A stretch of DNA of 64,000 nt from Nonomuraea cavernae (GTDB lineage Bacteria > Actinomycetota > Actinomycetes > Streptosporangiales > Streptosporangiaceae). The notes under the pieces are model-generated. The model had not been told where the DNA came from and did not search any database. It saw nothing but the letters and a program-made list of their open reading frames with translations. The DNA lies in assembly GCF_014646355.1 (NCBI RefSeq), contig NZ_BMNH01000001.1, forward strand, positions 524,675 to 588,674, given 5' to 3'. The position numbers and the translations under genes were made by a program. Positions 1-8,302 of the stretch are shown one piece after another (within the stretch, counting starts at the first letter, position 1; each line of letters opens with the position of its first letter).

Positions 1-2
1 TG

Positions 3-1514
3 AAGGGATCGGACGCCGCGCGGGGCGCCCTGCTGCGGGCCGCGGCCGAGCGGGCGGGCTGTGAGATCACTCTGGCCCTCGCGGAGATCCAGGAGACCTG
101 GGACGCCTACGACCCCGACGAGGACGAGGACGCGTGGTACGGACACCACGAGGACGAGGATCCCGACGACTACGAGAACCCGGGCAGCGCGGACGACAAG
201 CAGTACGTCCTCCAGGACCTGATCGAGACCTCCACCACCCTCGCCCACTGGATCGGCCCGGAAACGGGGCGACTGGAGGACATCTCGCTGGACCTCAGCG
301 ACGCCGAGGTGGCCTCGACGACCCCGACGGCCGACATGACGCCCTACTCCTCCGAGTACGAGGGCTACATGGGCAACTACGGCAACACCCTGGACCGCTG
401 GTACCGGCGGGCGGCGCTGGTCATCTGGCCCCAGGGCCAGGGCTTCGCCAGCCGGGCCGAGGCGTCTCCAGGATGGGCGCTGGATGAACTCGCCGCGACG
501 GCCCGTGCCGGGAAGATCGGGGAGGCTCGTGAGGCGGCGCGGTCGCTGGAGTCCTTCTGGCACGCCGCCGGCCGTTACCCCGGCCAGACCGAACTGGTCG
601 GCAAGGCGCTGGAAGCGGCCAGGGAGCTGGACGACGCGCAGGTCGCAGTCATGCTGTTGCGGCCGTTCGCGCTGGAGCGGCTGGTCCCTCCTCATGGTCC
701 GGCATTCGCGGCCCTGGCCGCGCACTACGGCGACACCTGGACGGACGGCCTGCTGCGCCACTGGACAGAGGGCTGGCGACCCGGCTCCTACGGCCTCGCT
801 CAGGCACCGTTGGAGTGGTTCGAAGATCTCCCATGGCTGTGTGCCGCGCTCTCGGCGGAGGGGAACGCGTCCACCGCAGCCGCCCGCCGCATCGTCGAAC
901 TGTCATGGACGATGTTCGCGGGCCAGGTCGCTCCAGCACTCGATGGGCCGCTCACCTCCCGGCGGGAAGCATGGCTGACCGCCTTGGGTGCGCCGTGCTC
1001 CGGGATCATCGCGGCCGCGGCCGGGCTGGGATCGACGGGCGTTCTGGAGAACGCCCACAAGCTCGCGCGAACGGCCGGTGATCGGACGCACGCCCTGGCG
1101 ATGGCGACGCTGCGTGCCGCCGGGATGCGCCGAGCGGGCTTCGACGAGCTGGCCCTCTCCTGTGCCGATCGAATCCGCGCGTTACTGGCGCAGCCACGAC
1201 GCGCGCCGGGCGACTGGTCGATCGAGCTGCCCACCGGATGCTCGTGCGAGCTGTGCGAGACGCTCGGCACGTTCCTCCGAGAGCCTGGGCGACGTGCTCT
1301 CGACTGGCCGCTCGCTAAGGACAGGCGCAGGCATGTCCACACCAGGATCGATGAGGCTGAGCTGCCGGTCCATCACGAGACCAGGCGGCAGGGCCGCCCG
1401 CACACCCTGGTACTGACCAAGACCGAAGCCCTGTTCGAACGTGAGCGTCTCGCCCGCGAGCGCCACCAAGCGGATCTGGCCTGGCTCACCGATGAGTGGA
1501 AAGTCTCCACCTGA
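3..1514 (+). CDS. C-terminal part of a possible 2OG-Fe(II) oxygenase family protein (5' end outside window)
   Basis: The frame is open from base 3 to the TGA at 1512-1514, so the gene starts before the window; about 503 residues are visible. An acidic stretch rich in Asp and Glu (roughly residues 40-58) is followed by EGYMGNYGNTLDRWYRRAAL and a VIWP motif near residues 120-142, which I recall from the C-terminal half of large bacterial and fungal proteins with an N-terminal 2-oxoglutarate/Fe(II) dioxygenase domain. The rest is helical and has Cys pairs near the end (CSCELC). If the family is right, the catalytic His/Asp/His residues lie outside the window. The assignment rests on motif memory only; otherwise it is a conserved hypothetical. 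A strong hairpin follows the stop. Confidence 0.55.
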   Translation, partial: KGSDAARGALLRAAAERAGCEITLALAEIQETWDAYDPDEDEDAWYGHHEDEDPDDYENPGSADDKQYVLQDLIETSTTLAHWIGPETGRLEDISLDLSDAEVASTTPTADMTPYSSEYEGYMGNYGNTLDRWYRRAALVIWPQGQGFASRAEASPGWALDELAATARAGKIGEAREAARSLESFWHAAGRYPGQTELVGKALEAARELDDAQVAVMLLRPFALERLVPPHGPAFAALAAHYGDTWTDGLLRHWTEGWRPGSYGLAQAPLEWFEDLPWLCAALSAEGNASTAAARRIVELSWTMFAGQVAPALDGPLTSRREAWLTALGAPCSGIIAAAAGLGSTGVLENAHKLARTAGDRTHALAMATLRAAGMRRAGFDELALSCADRIRALLAQPRRAPGDWSIELPTGCSCELCETLGTFLREPGRRALDWPLAKDRRRHVHTRIDEAELPVHHETRRQGRPHTLVLTKTEALFERERLARERHQADLAWLTDEWKVST

Positions 1515-1699
1515 ACCGTCACGGGCATGGTCGGGCCACGGCGGTCAGCACCGGCGACGGACATGGCGTTCACGATGCCCGCGCCTCACACGAGTGGCCG
1601 GCCTGGCGTTGGAAGGACCGCAACCCGGCTTCCGGACCCCGCCTCACTTTGCAGAGCGCGGTGTGCGCCCTGGTCACGTGGCCGGGTGACCGGTGTCAC

Positions 1700-1728
1700 C
1701 GAGTGGGCGCCGCCGCGGCGCCCACTCG
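1700..1728 (+). terminator. Strong hairpin, probable terminator of the first gene
   Basis: Bases 1700-1712 pair perfectly with 1716-1728 (13 bp, almost all G-C) around a 3-nt loop. It lies 186 bp after the stop of the first gene and before the next promoter. No U-tract follows, which is usual for actinobacterial terminators. The rest of 1515-1788 shows nothing else. Confidence 0.6.
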
Positions 1729-1812
1729 TGAGCGGGCGGAGGGGCCAGTGACTGGTTCTGCTCTACGCGAAGCCGACAGGACTCGAACGTGAGGTCTCCC
1801 TATGGTGTAGGC

Positions 1813-2175
1813 ATGGCCTCCTCCATCCCGCCGCTGCGTCCGGCGATCGATCGGACCGCCCCCGAGTTCTCTCCGGTTCGCGAGCGCCTGTGGAGGCAGG
1901 TGCTCGGTGAGTGCCTGCGAGGCATTCGTCACGAGCGAGGTGAGAAGTTGAGCGAGACGGCGAGTCGCGCCGGAGTCTCACCGCAATATCTCTCCGAGAT
2001 AGAACGAGGGCTCAAAGAGCCGTCGAGCGAGATGATCGCTGCGGTCGCCGGAGCGCTGGATGTGACCCTGGTCGATCTGACCCTTGCCGTGGCCGAGAGC
2101 CTGCGCCCCGCTCAGCACAGCGTGTCGAGAGGCGCTACCTGCTCGGCGGCGACGGCGTACGCGCTGGCCGCATAG
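1813..2175 (+). CDS. XRE-family regulator, PopR/ClgR-like
   Basis: This 120-residue protein has a helix-turn-helix at about residues 35-90 with the signature SPQYLSEIERGLKEPSSEM, typical of the ClgR/PopR group of Streptomyces that activates clp genes. Its neighbour is a two-gene clpP operon, as for PopR and clpP3-clpP4. The protein ends in ALAA; in S. lividans the two C-terminal alanines of PopR are a signal for ClpP-dependent degradation, so a feedback loop is plausible. ATG 1813 is preferred because of the conserved length; GTG 1789 would add eight residues. No strong ribosome binding site is seen for either start, and leaderless translation is possible. It converges on the clpP operon with a 26-bp gap. 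Confidence 0.8.
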   Translation: MASSIPPLRPAIDRTAPEFSPVRERLWRQVLGECLRGIRHERGEKLSETASRAGVSPQYLSEIERGLKEPSSEMIAAVAGALDVTLVDLTLAVAESLRPAQHSVSRGATCSAATAYALAA

Positions 2176-2201
2176 CGCGGCTTGCCGGGGTGTCCACAGG
2201 G

Positions 2202-2792
2202 TTAGGAGTGCTCCTCGATGATCTGATCGAGGAGCCCGTACTCCAAGGCCGCGGTCGCGGTGAACACGCGATCGTGATCGGTGTCGGCGCGTAGGGTCTC
2301 GATCGTCTGGCCGGTGTGGCGTGACAGGATGCGCTCGATGTCCGCCCGGACACGTACGACCTCGTCAGCCTGCAAGATGAGATCGGGGATCGTTCCGCGC
2401 CCTTGAGCGGCCGGTTGGTGCAAGATCACCCGTGCGTGTGGGAGAGCGGCACGTTTTCCCTCGGCGCCTGCGGCGAGAAGGACAGCGCCCACGGCGACGG
2501 CCTGTCCGACGCAGGTGGTCGAGACCCGCGGGCGGATATGACGCATCGTGTCGTAGATCGCGAGCATCGCGCTCGGGTCGCCGCCTTCGCAGTTGATATA
2601 GAACTGGATCTCGGCATCGGGGTTGTCCGACTCCAGAAAGATCAGCTGCGCGATGAGCGCGTTCGCGACGCCCGCGTCAATGGCGGTGCCCAGATAAACG
2701 ATTCGCTCGGTGAGCAGGTGCGAGTAGACATCCATGATCCGCTCGCCGCGAGGATTCTGGGCGATTACGTTCGGGATCGTATATGAGGTCAC
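2202..2792 (-). CDS. clpP: ClpP-like protease subunit lacking the catalytic serine
   Basis: A 196-residue ClpP-fold protein and the second gene of the clpP pair. Its GTG start overlaps the TGA of the upstream clpP by four bases (GTGA), so the two are translationally coupled. The catalytic His is present in VILHQP and the Asp in DHDRVFTA. Where active ClpP has AASMGA, this protein reads AVAVGA, so the nucleophilic Ser is Ala (codon GCC at 2493-2495). It may act as a structural, ClpR-like partner in a mixed heptamer ring with the upstream subunit. The cytosolic complex would work with ClpX or ClpC ATPases, which are not in the window. The upstream codons of the longer open frame are ignored because of the GTGA coupling. 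Confidence 0.88.
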   Translation of the reverse strand: MTSYTIPNVIAQNPRGERIMDVYSHLLTERIVYLGTAIDAGVANALIAQLIFLESDNPDAEIQFYINCEGGDPSAMLAIYDTMRHIRPRVSTTCVGQAVAVGAVLLAAGAEGKRAALPHARVILHQPAAQGRGTIPDLILQADEVVRVRADIERILSRHTGQTIETLRADTDHDRVFTATAALEYGLLDQIIEEHS

Positions 2793-3415
2793 TTGCCGAC
2801 TCCTTCGGTGATGCCGAATCCGGGCCGCGGGCGATGGTGGGGCGCGATTTCGCCGAAGTTCTGCACGATCGCATCGATGAAGCCGTAGTCGAGTGCTTCT
2901 TGCGCTGTGTACCAACGATCGTGCAGGGAATCCTCGAATATGCGCCCGACGGATTGTCCCGTGTCCTCGGCGATGAGGCCGAGCACCGTGTCGCGCGTAT
3001 GCCGAAGGTCGTTGGCCTGCAGTTCGATGTCAACCGCGGTGCCGCCGATTCCCGCCGAGCCCTGGTGCATCAGGACGCGTGAGTGCGGCAGGGCGCGGCG
3101 CTTCCCGCGGGCTCCCGAGGACAGCAGGAATTGCCCGGCGCTGTAGGCGATGCCCAGCACGAGGGTCGATACGTCGCAGGGAATGAGTCGAATGACGTCG
3201 CGAATCGCCAGCATCGAGGGAACCGAGCCGCCCGGGGAGTGGATCCACAATGCGATGTCGGTCGACGCGTCCTGCGTGGCGAGTGTCATCAATTGCGTGG
3301 CCAGCAGCGTCCCGTTGTCATCGTCGAGAGGGCCGTCGAGAACGAGAACACGCTGCTCATAAAGCTCGCGTCTTACCTGCGCGTTCAACAGCGGAAGTTT
3401 TGATTCTTCGCTCAT
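2789..3415 (-). CDS. clpP: ATP-dependent Clp protease proteolytic subunit
   Basis: A 208-residue ClpP and the first gene of the operon. The triad is complete: Ser in IAYSAGQF, His in VLMHQGS and Asp in LHDRWYTA. ClpP forms the chamber that degrades proteins unfolded by ClpX or ClpC. ATG 3415 (MSEESKLPLL) is chosen because the preceding 35 codons of the open frame do not look like ClpP and a GATGGA site sits upstream. With the PopR-like gene next to it, this pair most resembles the accessory clpP3-clpP4 operon of Streptomyces rather than the essential clpP1-clpP2 pair. Confidence 0.9.
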   Translation of the reverse strand: MSEESKLPLLNAQVRRELYEQRVLVLDGPLDDDNGTLLATQLMTLATQDASTDIALWIHSPGGSVPSMLAIRDVIRLIPCDVSTLVLGIAYSAGQFLLSSGARGKRRALPHSRVLMHQGSAGIGGTAVDIELQANDLRHTRDTVLGLIAEDTGQSVGRIFEDSLHDRWYTAQEALDYGFIDAIVQNFGEIAPHHRPRPGFGITEGVGK

Positions 3416-3529
3416 GCGTCCATCATGTGCAGCGTTTCGGACCAGGGGTGACGCGATCTGCCTGGGGCGGATCTGCTGTGAGCTGATCGATCTCCTGAGC
3501 TGGGACGACTCGGCGGCCAACGGATCGCG

Positions 3530-4345
3530 TCAGGGCTTGCGGCCCCATGCCTGTACCAGCAGGCTCTCGCGCACGACGGTGGCCGGATGGGCGAGATGGT
3601 CGCCGAGTTCGCGCTTCAGGGTGGCCAGGGTGTGCGGGGCGATGCCGCAGGCGCGGAGCCGCTCGTCGAACAGGTCGACGAAGTGCAGCAGTAGCCTTTG
3701 GCAGGGGTTGGCGGCACGCCAGTAGTGGGCGTGCGCCGCGGTGTGGACGTCCTGGCAGCCTGCGGCATCGCGCAGCAGGCTCGCCAGCCGGGCGCCGATG
3801 TGTACGTCCCCGCCGAAGACCGGGGCGAGCAGGGTTTTGAGCGTGTCCCAGGCAGGGTGGGGTGGGTCGCAGTGCCAGGTGGCCCAGTCGTATTCCTGTA
3901 CGGCGATCCAGCCGCCGGGGCGGGTGGCTGCGGCCATCGAGGCCACGATCGCCGCCGGGTCGGTGCTGTTGATCAGCAGGAGCCGGCAGTGGGTCAGATC
4001 GAAGGCCGGTTGGCTGTCGCCCTGAAGCGTGCCCAGCGTGGTGGTGACGTTGGCCAGGCCTAGTTGAGCGATGGACTGCCGCGCCCAGATGATCATCTGC
4101 TCGTTGTTGTCGAGGCCGACGACAGTGCCGTGCGGGCCGACCGTGTCGCTGAGCAGGTCCAAGATACCCAAGGGGCCGCAGCCCACGTCGATGGCGCGGG
4201 CCGGTGCGGGCAGCGGAAGGCGGCCGAGGAGGTGTTGTGCGGCCTCGCGCAGGAGGGTGCCCTGGGCCAGCAGTCGCCGGTGTTCGGCGCTGGAGGCGCC
4301 GAGGAGATAGGGGGAATCGTGTGGCGCTGAAGCCGGTCGGGTCAC
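3530..4345 (-). CDS. Class I SAM-dependent methyltransferase
   Basis: A 271-residue protein with the SAM-binding motif AIDVGCGPLGILDLL at about residues 51-65, an acidic residue in the second strand (VVGLDNN) and a RPGGW post-motif near residue 148. The fold matches the UbiE/MenG-like group; the methyl acceptor is unknown. The start is GTG at 4345, with GGGAGGAG about nine bases upstream. It is divergent from the EF-hand gene across a 160-bp region that contains a palindrome, so co-regulation is possible. Confidence 0.8.
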   Translation of the reverse strand: MTRPASAPHDSPYLLGASSAEHRRLLAQGTLLREAAQHLLGRLPLPAPARAIDVGCGPLGILDLLSDTVGPHGTVVGLDNNEQMIIWARQSIAQLGLANVTTTLGTLQGDSQPAFDLTHCRLLLINSTDPAAIVASMAAATRPGGWIAVQEYDWATWHCDPPHPAWDTLKTLLAPVFGGDVHIGARLASLLRDAAGCQDVHTAAHAHYWRAANPCQRLLLHFVDLFDERLRACGIAPHTLATLKRELGDHLAHPATVVRESLLVQAWGRKP

Positions 4346-4429
4346 CTGGATGCTCCTCCCTTGCGGTCCGGGTCTGTGTCCCAGACAGAAGGCATTACCT
4401 CATCGTTGCCAATAGTAGTTTTAAAATTA

Positions 4430-4442
4430 CACTCAGTGAGTG
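4430..4442. promoter_or_regulatory. 13-bp perfect palindrome between divergent genes
   Basis: CACTCAGTGAGTG is a perfect inverted repeat around a central G. It sits next to an A/T-rich patch (4411-4429, with TAAAAT at 4422-4427) between the methyltransferase and the EF-hand gene. The form suits a TetR or similar dimeric repressor; no such regulator gene is adjacent. Confidence 0.45.
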
Positions 4443-4505
4443 ATGGAGGTTGAGGCGGTGTCGCCGACCCTCCGTCGCTCTTTCCGCCCGACGAGGAGAC
4501 ACGAC

Positions 4506-5045
4506 ATGCCGACGGACCCCACCGATCGCTTGATCCGCCTTCGCACCCGCTTCGCCCTGCTGGACACCAACGGCAACGGCCACCTGCAGGGCGACGACTT
4601 CGCCCTGCTCGCCGACCGCGTTCTCGATTCCCTCAGCGCCGACCGAGACTCAGCCAAAGCCCACGCCCTGATACAAGGATGCAGAACCTTCTGGCAGGGC
4701 CTGGCCGCGGCCTGCGACCGTGACGGCGACGCAACCGTCACCTTCCAGGAGTACGCGGCGGCCATCCCCGACGCCGCCCACTTCGACCAGTACGGCTCGC
4801 CGTACGCCCGCGCCCTGGTCGCCCTGGCCGACACCGACGACGACGGACAGGTCGAACAGGGCGAGTTCATCGCCTGCATGACGGCCATCGGCTTCGCCCC
4901 GCCGCACGTGCGACAGCTCTTCGCCGCGCTGGCAGGACAGCGCGGCCGTATCACCACCGACGCCTGGTCAGCGGCCATCAGGGACTACTACGTCAGCGAC
5001 TCGGCGAACACCCCAGGACAATTGCTGGCCAACCAGCCGGCATGA
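4506..5045 (+). CDS. EF-hand calcium-binding protein (calerythrin-like)
   Basis: A 179-residue cytosolic protein with three canonical 12-residue EF-hand loops at residues 20-31 (DTNGNGHLQGDD), 71-82 (DRDGDATVTFQE) and 109-120 (DTDDDGQVEQGE). A fourth, degenerate hand follows. This layout matches the actinobacterial calerythrin/sarcoplasmic Ca-binding type, likely a Ca2+ buffer or sensor. The start ATG 4506 follows GAGGAGAC at good spacing; the longer open frame from 4440 lacks this. The stop overlaps the next start (ATGA), so it is co-translated with the chorismate-lyase-like gene. Confidence 0.88.
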   Translation: MPTDPTDRLIRLRTRFALLDTNGNGHLQGDDFALLADRVLDSLSADRDSAKAHALIQGCRTFWQGLAAACDRDGDATVTFQEYAAAIPDAAHFDQYGSPYARALVALADTDDDGQVEQGEFIACMTAIGFAPPHVRQLFAALAGQRGRITTDAWSAAIRDYYVSDSANTPGQLLANQPA

Positions 5046-5722
5046 CGCACAGCCCACCAGCCTCGCCGCCGCCCGCCCACGCTCTTCGCGACGCGGGCGG
5101 CCCGCAGGACGCGCCCGCCGACCACGCGACCCCGCCCCACGGGCTGCACACCAGTTCTCCGGCCTACCGGCCCGCAGGCCTGCTGCCGGTCCCGGCCAGC
5201 TCTTTCACCAGCGCGATCACCTGCATGCTGCTGGCCAGCGACGGCTCGACCACCCTGCTGCTCGAAGCGCTCACCGGCGGGCCGATCAGCGTCCACCTGC
5301 AGAGCCTGACCGACCAACCCGCCGCTGGCATGCCCGCCGACGTGCGAGCCCTGCTGCAGCTCACCAGCGACGCCACCGTCACCATTCGCCGCTCACTGCT
5401 ACACGATCACCACGACACACCACTCTCCCGCAACGAGGTGATCACCCCACCGAGCACTCCCCTCATGCAACGCATCGCCACCGACCCCGCCCACCCACTC
5501 GGACTCAACCTGATCGCCCACGACATCGATCACAGCCGCCACCTACGCTGCACCGGCCTGGCCCGCTGGAGCGCAAACCAGCGCGAAACCGCGTCCAAGG
5601 CCTACCTCATCCGCGCCGCCGACATCCCCCTCATGCTCGTCTGGGAAACCTTCAACCCAGCCGTCGTCCCGCGCGGGCATCACGGCCCCGCTTCGAACCC
5701 TGCAACGCGCTTCGCCTCTTGA
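5042..5722 (+). CDS. Chorismate-lyase/UTRA-fold-like protein
   Basis: A 226-residue protein whose first 45 residues are Pro/Ala/His-rich and probably disordered. Residues about 50-215 resemble UbiC-like chorismate pyruvate-lyases: an RRSLL strand, then PLSRNEVITPP, a conserved HPLGLNL and a final RAADIPLMLVWETF segment. Known relatives cleave chorismate to 4-hydroxybenzoate and pyruvate, but the resemblance is weak and activity cannot be claimed. ATGA overlap with the EF-hand gene indicates an operon. The pairing of a Ca2+ sensor with this fold has no obvious explanation. Confidence 0.5.
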   Translation: MTHSPPASPPPAHALRDAGGPQDAPADHATPPHGLHTSSPAYRPAGLLPVPASSFTSAITCMLLASDGSTTLLLEALTGGPISVHLQSLTDQPAAGMPADVRALLQLTSDATVTIRRSLLHDHHDTPLSRNEVITPPSTPLMQRIATDPAHPLGLNLIAHDIDHSRHLRCTGLARWSANQRETASKAYLIRAADIPLMLVWETFNPAVVPRGHHGPASNPATRFAS

Positions 5723-6079
5723 CCACGCGCCCACGAGCACGGCTCTGAGCTGCGAGCCGAAGTACGACAGGTACCGGGACCTTGCCTACGTCAACAGCGA
5801 CGGGCGGCGTGCTACACAGCGCGATCAACGATCACCGGGAAACGTTCGCCGGTCACCCGTTCAATTGCCATCGGGTACGTGATGCCCATCGGTCAGCTGA
5901 CCCGGATGCGGTGCATGGGGTTGTAGATGGCGGTGGGCCATGTGCGGCCAGTGGTGCTCGCCCCTCGGACACGATGAAGGCCCTGAGAATGTGCAGGTCA
6001 CAGGCTCGGGGCTTTTGCGTTTCTGCTTCCGGAACGAGCCGTGATACTCCGCTGATATTTGGGGGCCTGAGCACGAGGG
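5723..6079. other. Intergenic stretch without a supported gene
   Basis: No frame shows convincing coding character. A weak GGCTC/GAGCC hairpin just after the 5722 stop may end the EF-hand operon. The 3' part borders a recombinase remnant and is probably scar DNA from an integrated element. Confidence 0.4.
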
Positions 6080-6178
6080 TTACGCGCTCTCGACCTGGGC
6101 CGCGAACCAGTCGGCGGCCTCTCGCTGGTTGCCGGGCATGACATGAGCGTAGACCCGGAGAGTGATGGCGGGTCGGTG
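6080..6178 (-). pseudogene. C-terminal remnant of a phage-type tyrosine recombinase
   Basis: The last 32 residues read PAITLRVYAHVMPGNQREAA and so on to ESA, then stop. This is the typical end of actinomycete phage integrases, whose catalytic Tyr lies in the VYAHV segment (LRVYAH). Upstream the frame continues only as non-homologous sequence, so the catalytic domain is lost. It marks an old integration site at the left side of the accessory island. Confidence 0.7.
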
Positions 6179-6646
6179 TGATGGCGGGCCGCGGCCTAAC
6201 GTCGTTACCGGTCTTCGGCCAGGGCCTGGGCCGGCCGCTGGGACGAGGCCGTCACGCACGCCAGAACGCACCAAGGCATCGGCCTGCACCTCATGGCCAG
6301 TCGCGTTCACGCCCAGCTAGCCGCCGAGGTGATCGAGTCCGGAGACGGGTACGCCGCCCGGGACATGCTCACGCACCGCCCTTGCCCGGGATGTCGGATG
6401 AGCACTGACAGGCGCTGACCGACCTGGTGGCGCCTTCCGGCTTGGGAACAGGGAAACTTCCGGCGCCACTGCTCGATTGGCTTACTCACCCAGTGAAGAC
6501 GGCTAGCGATGCGTTGGTCGCGGCCGTGTGACTATCGAGTGGTCGGGGAGACGCTGGTCATCCCGGGCAATGGCGGGATAGGTCCGGCGCAATAACGATC
6601 ATCAAGGCGCTTCCGCAGGTCGCAGTGATCGATATCTGGGCTCATG
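6179..6646. other. Decayed spacer, no supported gene
   Basis: Only short fragments are seen. A plus-strand piece at about 6215-6395 reads GIGLHLMASRVHAQLAAEV, which has a coding look but no start and no recognisable family. The region probably represents degraded mobile-element or regulator DNA. Confidence 0.35.
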
Positions 6647-8302
6647 TCAACCGCCCGGCTCCGCTGACGCGCCGTCTTGCCCCTTCTTGGCTGCCGGCTC
6701 CGAGGCTTGGCACACGGTCCGCCACCCGTGCTTGCCCAGCTCCTCCCGCCAGCCCGGCGGCCACCGCCGCTCCGACATCGCGGCCACCGGCGCCACTTGC
6801 ACACCGCGCAAATCTGCGATCTCCATTCCCACCGCCCCCTCGAACTGGGCGCCGCCGCAGAACGTTGCCCCGTTGAACGTGGCGCCGCCGAACAAGGACG
6901 CCTCGTCGAACCGGGCGTTGCCGGTGAAAGTCGCCCCGTCGAACAAGTTGGCGCTGCTGTTGAAGGTCGCCCCGGTGAACAAGGCGTTGCCGGTGAAGGT
7001 CGCCCCTTCGAACCTGGCGAAGCCGGTGAAGGTCGCCCCTTCGAACAAGGCGAAGTCGGTGAAGGTCACCGCGTCGAACCTGGCGAAGCTACTGAAGGTC
7101 GCCTTACCGAACCGGACGAAGCCGGTGAAGTTCGCCTCGCTGAACCAGGCATCGCCGGTAAAAACGGTGTCGTCGAACAACCACTCCTCGCCAGTGAAGG
7201 TCACCCTGACGAACCGGGTGAGGCCGGTGAAGGTCGTCTTGTTGAACACGACGTCGCCGGTGAAGGTCGCCGCCTCGAACTCGGCACCGCCGTTGAAGGT
7301 CGCCCCGGCGAACCAGGCGTTGCCGGCGAAGGTAGCCTCGGCGAACCGGGCGTTGCCGGTGAAAATCGCCTGGTCGAACCGGGCGTCACCGATGTGGCAG
7401 TGGCTGAGGTCGAAGTCCACGAGGGCGGCACCGGTGAGGTCGAGGCGGATGTCGGTCCAGTGGCTCGGCTGGGGAGCGGCGCGGCGGGGTGGCCACCAGC
7501 GGCGCGGCGGGGGCTGGTCGTAGCGCAGGTATGCGGCCAGGATGAGTAGGACGATGAAGCGGGGTGGCCACCAGCGGCGCGGCGGGGGCGGGTTGTAGCG
7601 CAGGTCTAGGCGTAGGAAGCGCCGGACGAAGAGGAGGGTTGTCGACCAGCGGCGCGGCGGGGGCGGGTTGTAGCGCAGGTGTGCGGCCAGGATGCGCTGG
7701 GCGGTGAGACGGACCTGGCGCTCCTCGTGCGGATCGCGTCCAGCGCCGGGTGCGGATACGCCGGCGATGGCGGCGCGCGGGACCACCGGTCCGGCCGCAG
7801 GCGTCTGGTCCGGGGGCGGGGTGTAGGGCATGCGCAGGTAGGAGCAGATCACGTCCACGATCGTCTGCCGCAGCGCCGGGGTGTCCTGCGCCAGCCGTTC
7901 CAGCGCGTACAGCCCGCCGAGGCGAACCGGGGCCTGTTCGTTGCCGAGTTGCTCGACGGCCTTGGTGTACAGCTCGGTCACGCGGCGCTCGGTGGCGTCA
8001 TGCGTGGTATGCACGGTAGCCAACTCCTGGTGCCGCTGCCGCCGCACCGCCAGCATCAGCGTCACTGCCGCACCGACGCCGGCCGCGGCCGCCAGCGTGG
8101 TCCGGGCCGCCTCGATCCGGGCCGAGACCTGCTCGGCGACGCTGGAAAGCTTGTCAAGGTCTTGCAGCAGCCACGCGGTGGTGCCCCAGGCCGCCGCGGC
8201 GATCAGCACCGCCGCGGGGAGAACCCACCACCACATCGAGCGCGGCGGACGCAGGTCGGGCGGCCGGGCAGGCGGTTGGTGGGAGCGCTGACGACGGATC
8301 AT
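6647..8302 (-). CDS. Membrane-anchored pentapeptide-repeat protein
   Basis: A 551-residue protein. Residues about 24-46 and 68-87 are hydrophobic and probably membrane-spanning, separated by an amphipathic stretch. A conserved actinobacterial segment follows (YTKAVEQLGNEQAPVRLGGL and LERLAQDTPALRQTIVDVIC). Residues about 195-275 contain three 25-residue repeats ending in RYNPPPPRRW, built on a 75-bp DNA repeat. Residues about 283-500 are pentapeptide repeats of the ATFTGNARF type, forming a right-handed quadrilateral beta-helix. Such proteins are common in actinomycetes; function is unknown, though some pentapeptide proteins mimic DNA or act as scaffolds. The start is ATG 8302 with a weak GGAATGA site. 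Confidence 0.82.
   Translation of the reverse strand: MIRRQRSHQPPARPPDLRPPRSMWWWVLPAAVLIAAAAWGTTAWLLQDLDKLSSVAEQVSARIEAARTTLAAAAGVGAAVTLMLAVRRQRHQELATVHTTHDATERRVTELYTKAVEQLGNEQAPVRLGGLYALERLAQDTPALRQTIVDVICSYLRMPYTPPPDQTPAAGPVVPRAAIAGVSAPGAGRDPHEERQVRLTAQRILAAHLRYNPPPPRRWSTTLLFVRRFLRLDLRYNPPPPRRWWPPRFIVLLILAAYLRYDQPPPRRWWPPRRAAPQPSHWTDIRLDLTGAALVDFDLSHCHIGDARFDQAIFTGNARFAEATFAGNAWFAGATFNGGAEFEAATFTGDVVFNKTTFTGLTRFVRVTFTGEEWLFDDTVFTGDAWFSEANFTGFVRFGKATFSSFARFDAVTFTDFALFEGATFTGFARFEGATFTGNALFTGATFNSSANLFDGATFTGNARFDEASLFGGATFNGATFCGGAQFEGAVGMEIADLRGVQVAPVAAMSERRWPPGWREELGKHGWRTVCQASEPAAKKGQDGASAEPGG
7496..7690 (-). repeat. Three intragenic 75-bp direct repeats
   Basis: Copies of ccagcggcgcggcggggg begin at 7496, 7571 and 7646, exactly 75 bp apart. 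Each lies in a longer unit that also holds the segment encoding LRYNPPPPRR or LRYDQPPPRR. The period keeps the reading frame, so the repeats encode a 25-residue module in the pentapeptide protein. Confidence 0.8.

Noticed and set aside
3416..3520. ClgR/PopR operator upstream of clpP
   Set aside because: No clear GTTCGC-N5-GCG type site was found; the best stretches (GTTTCGGAC, GACGCGAT) are too weak.
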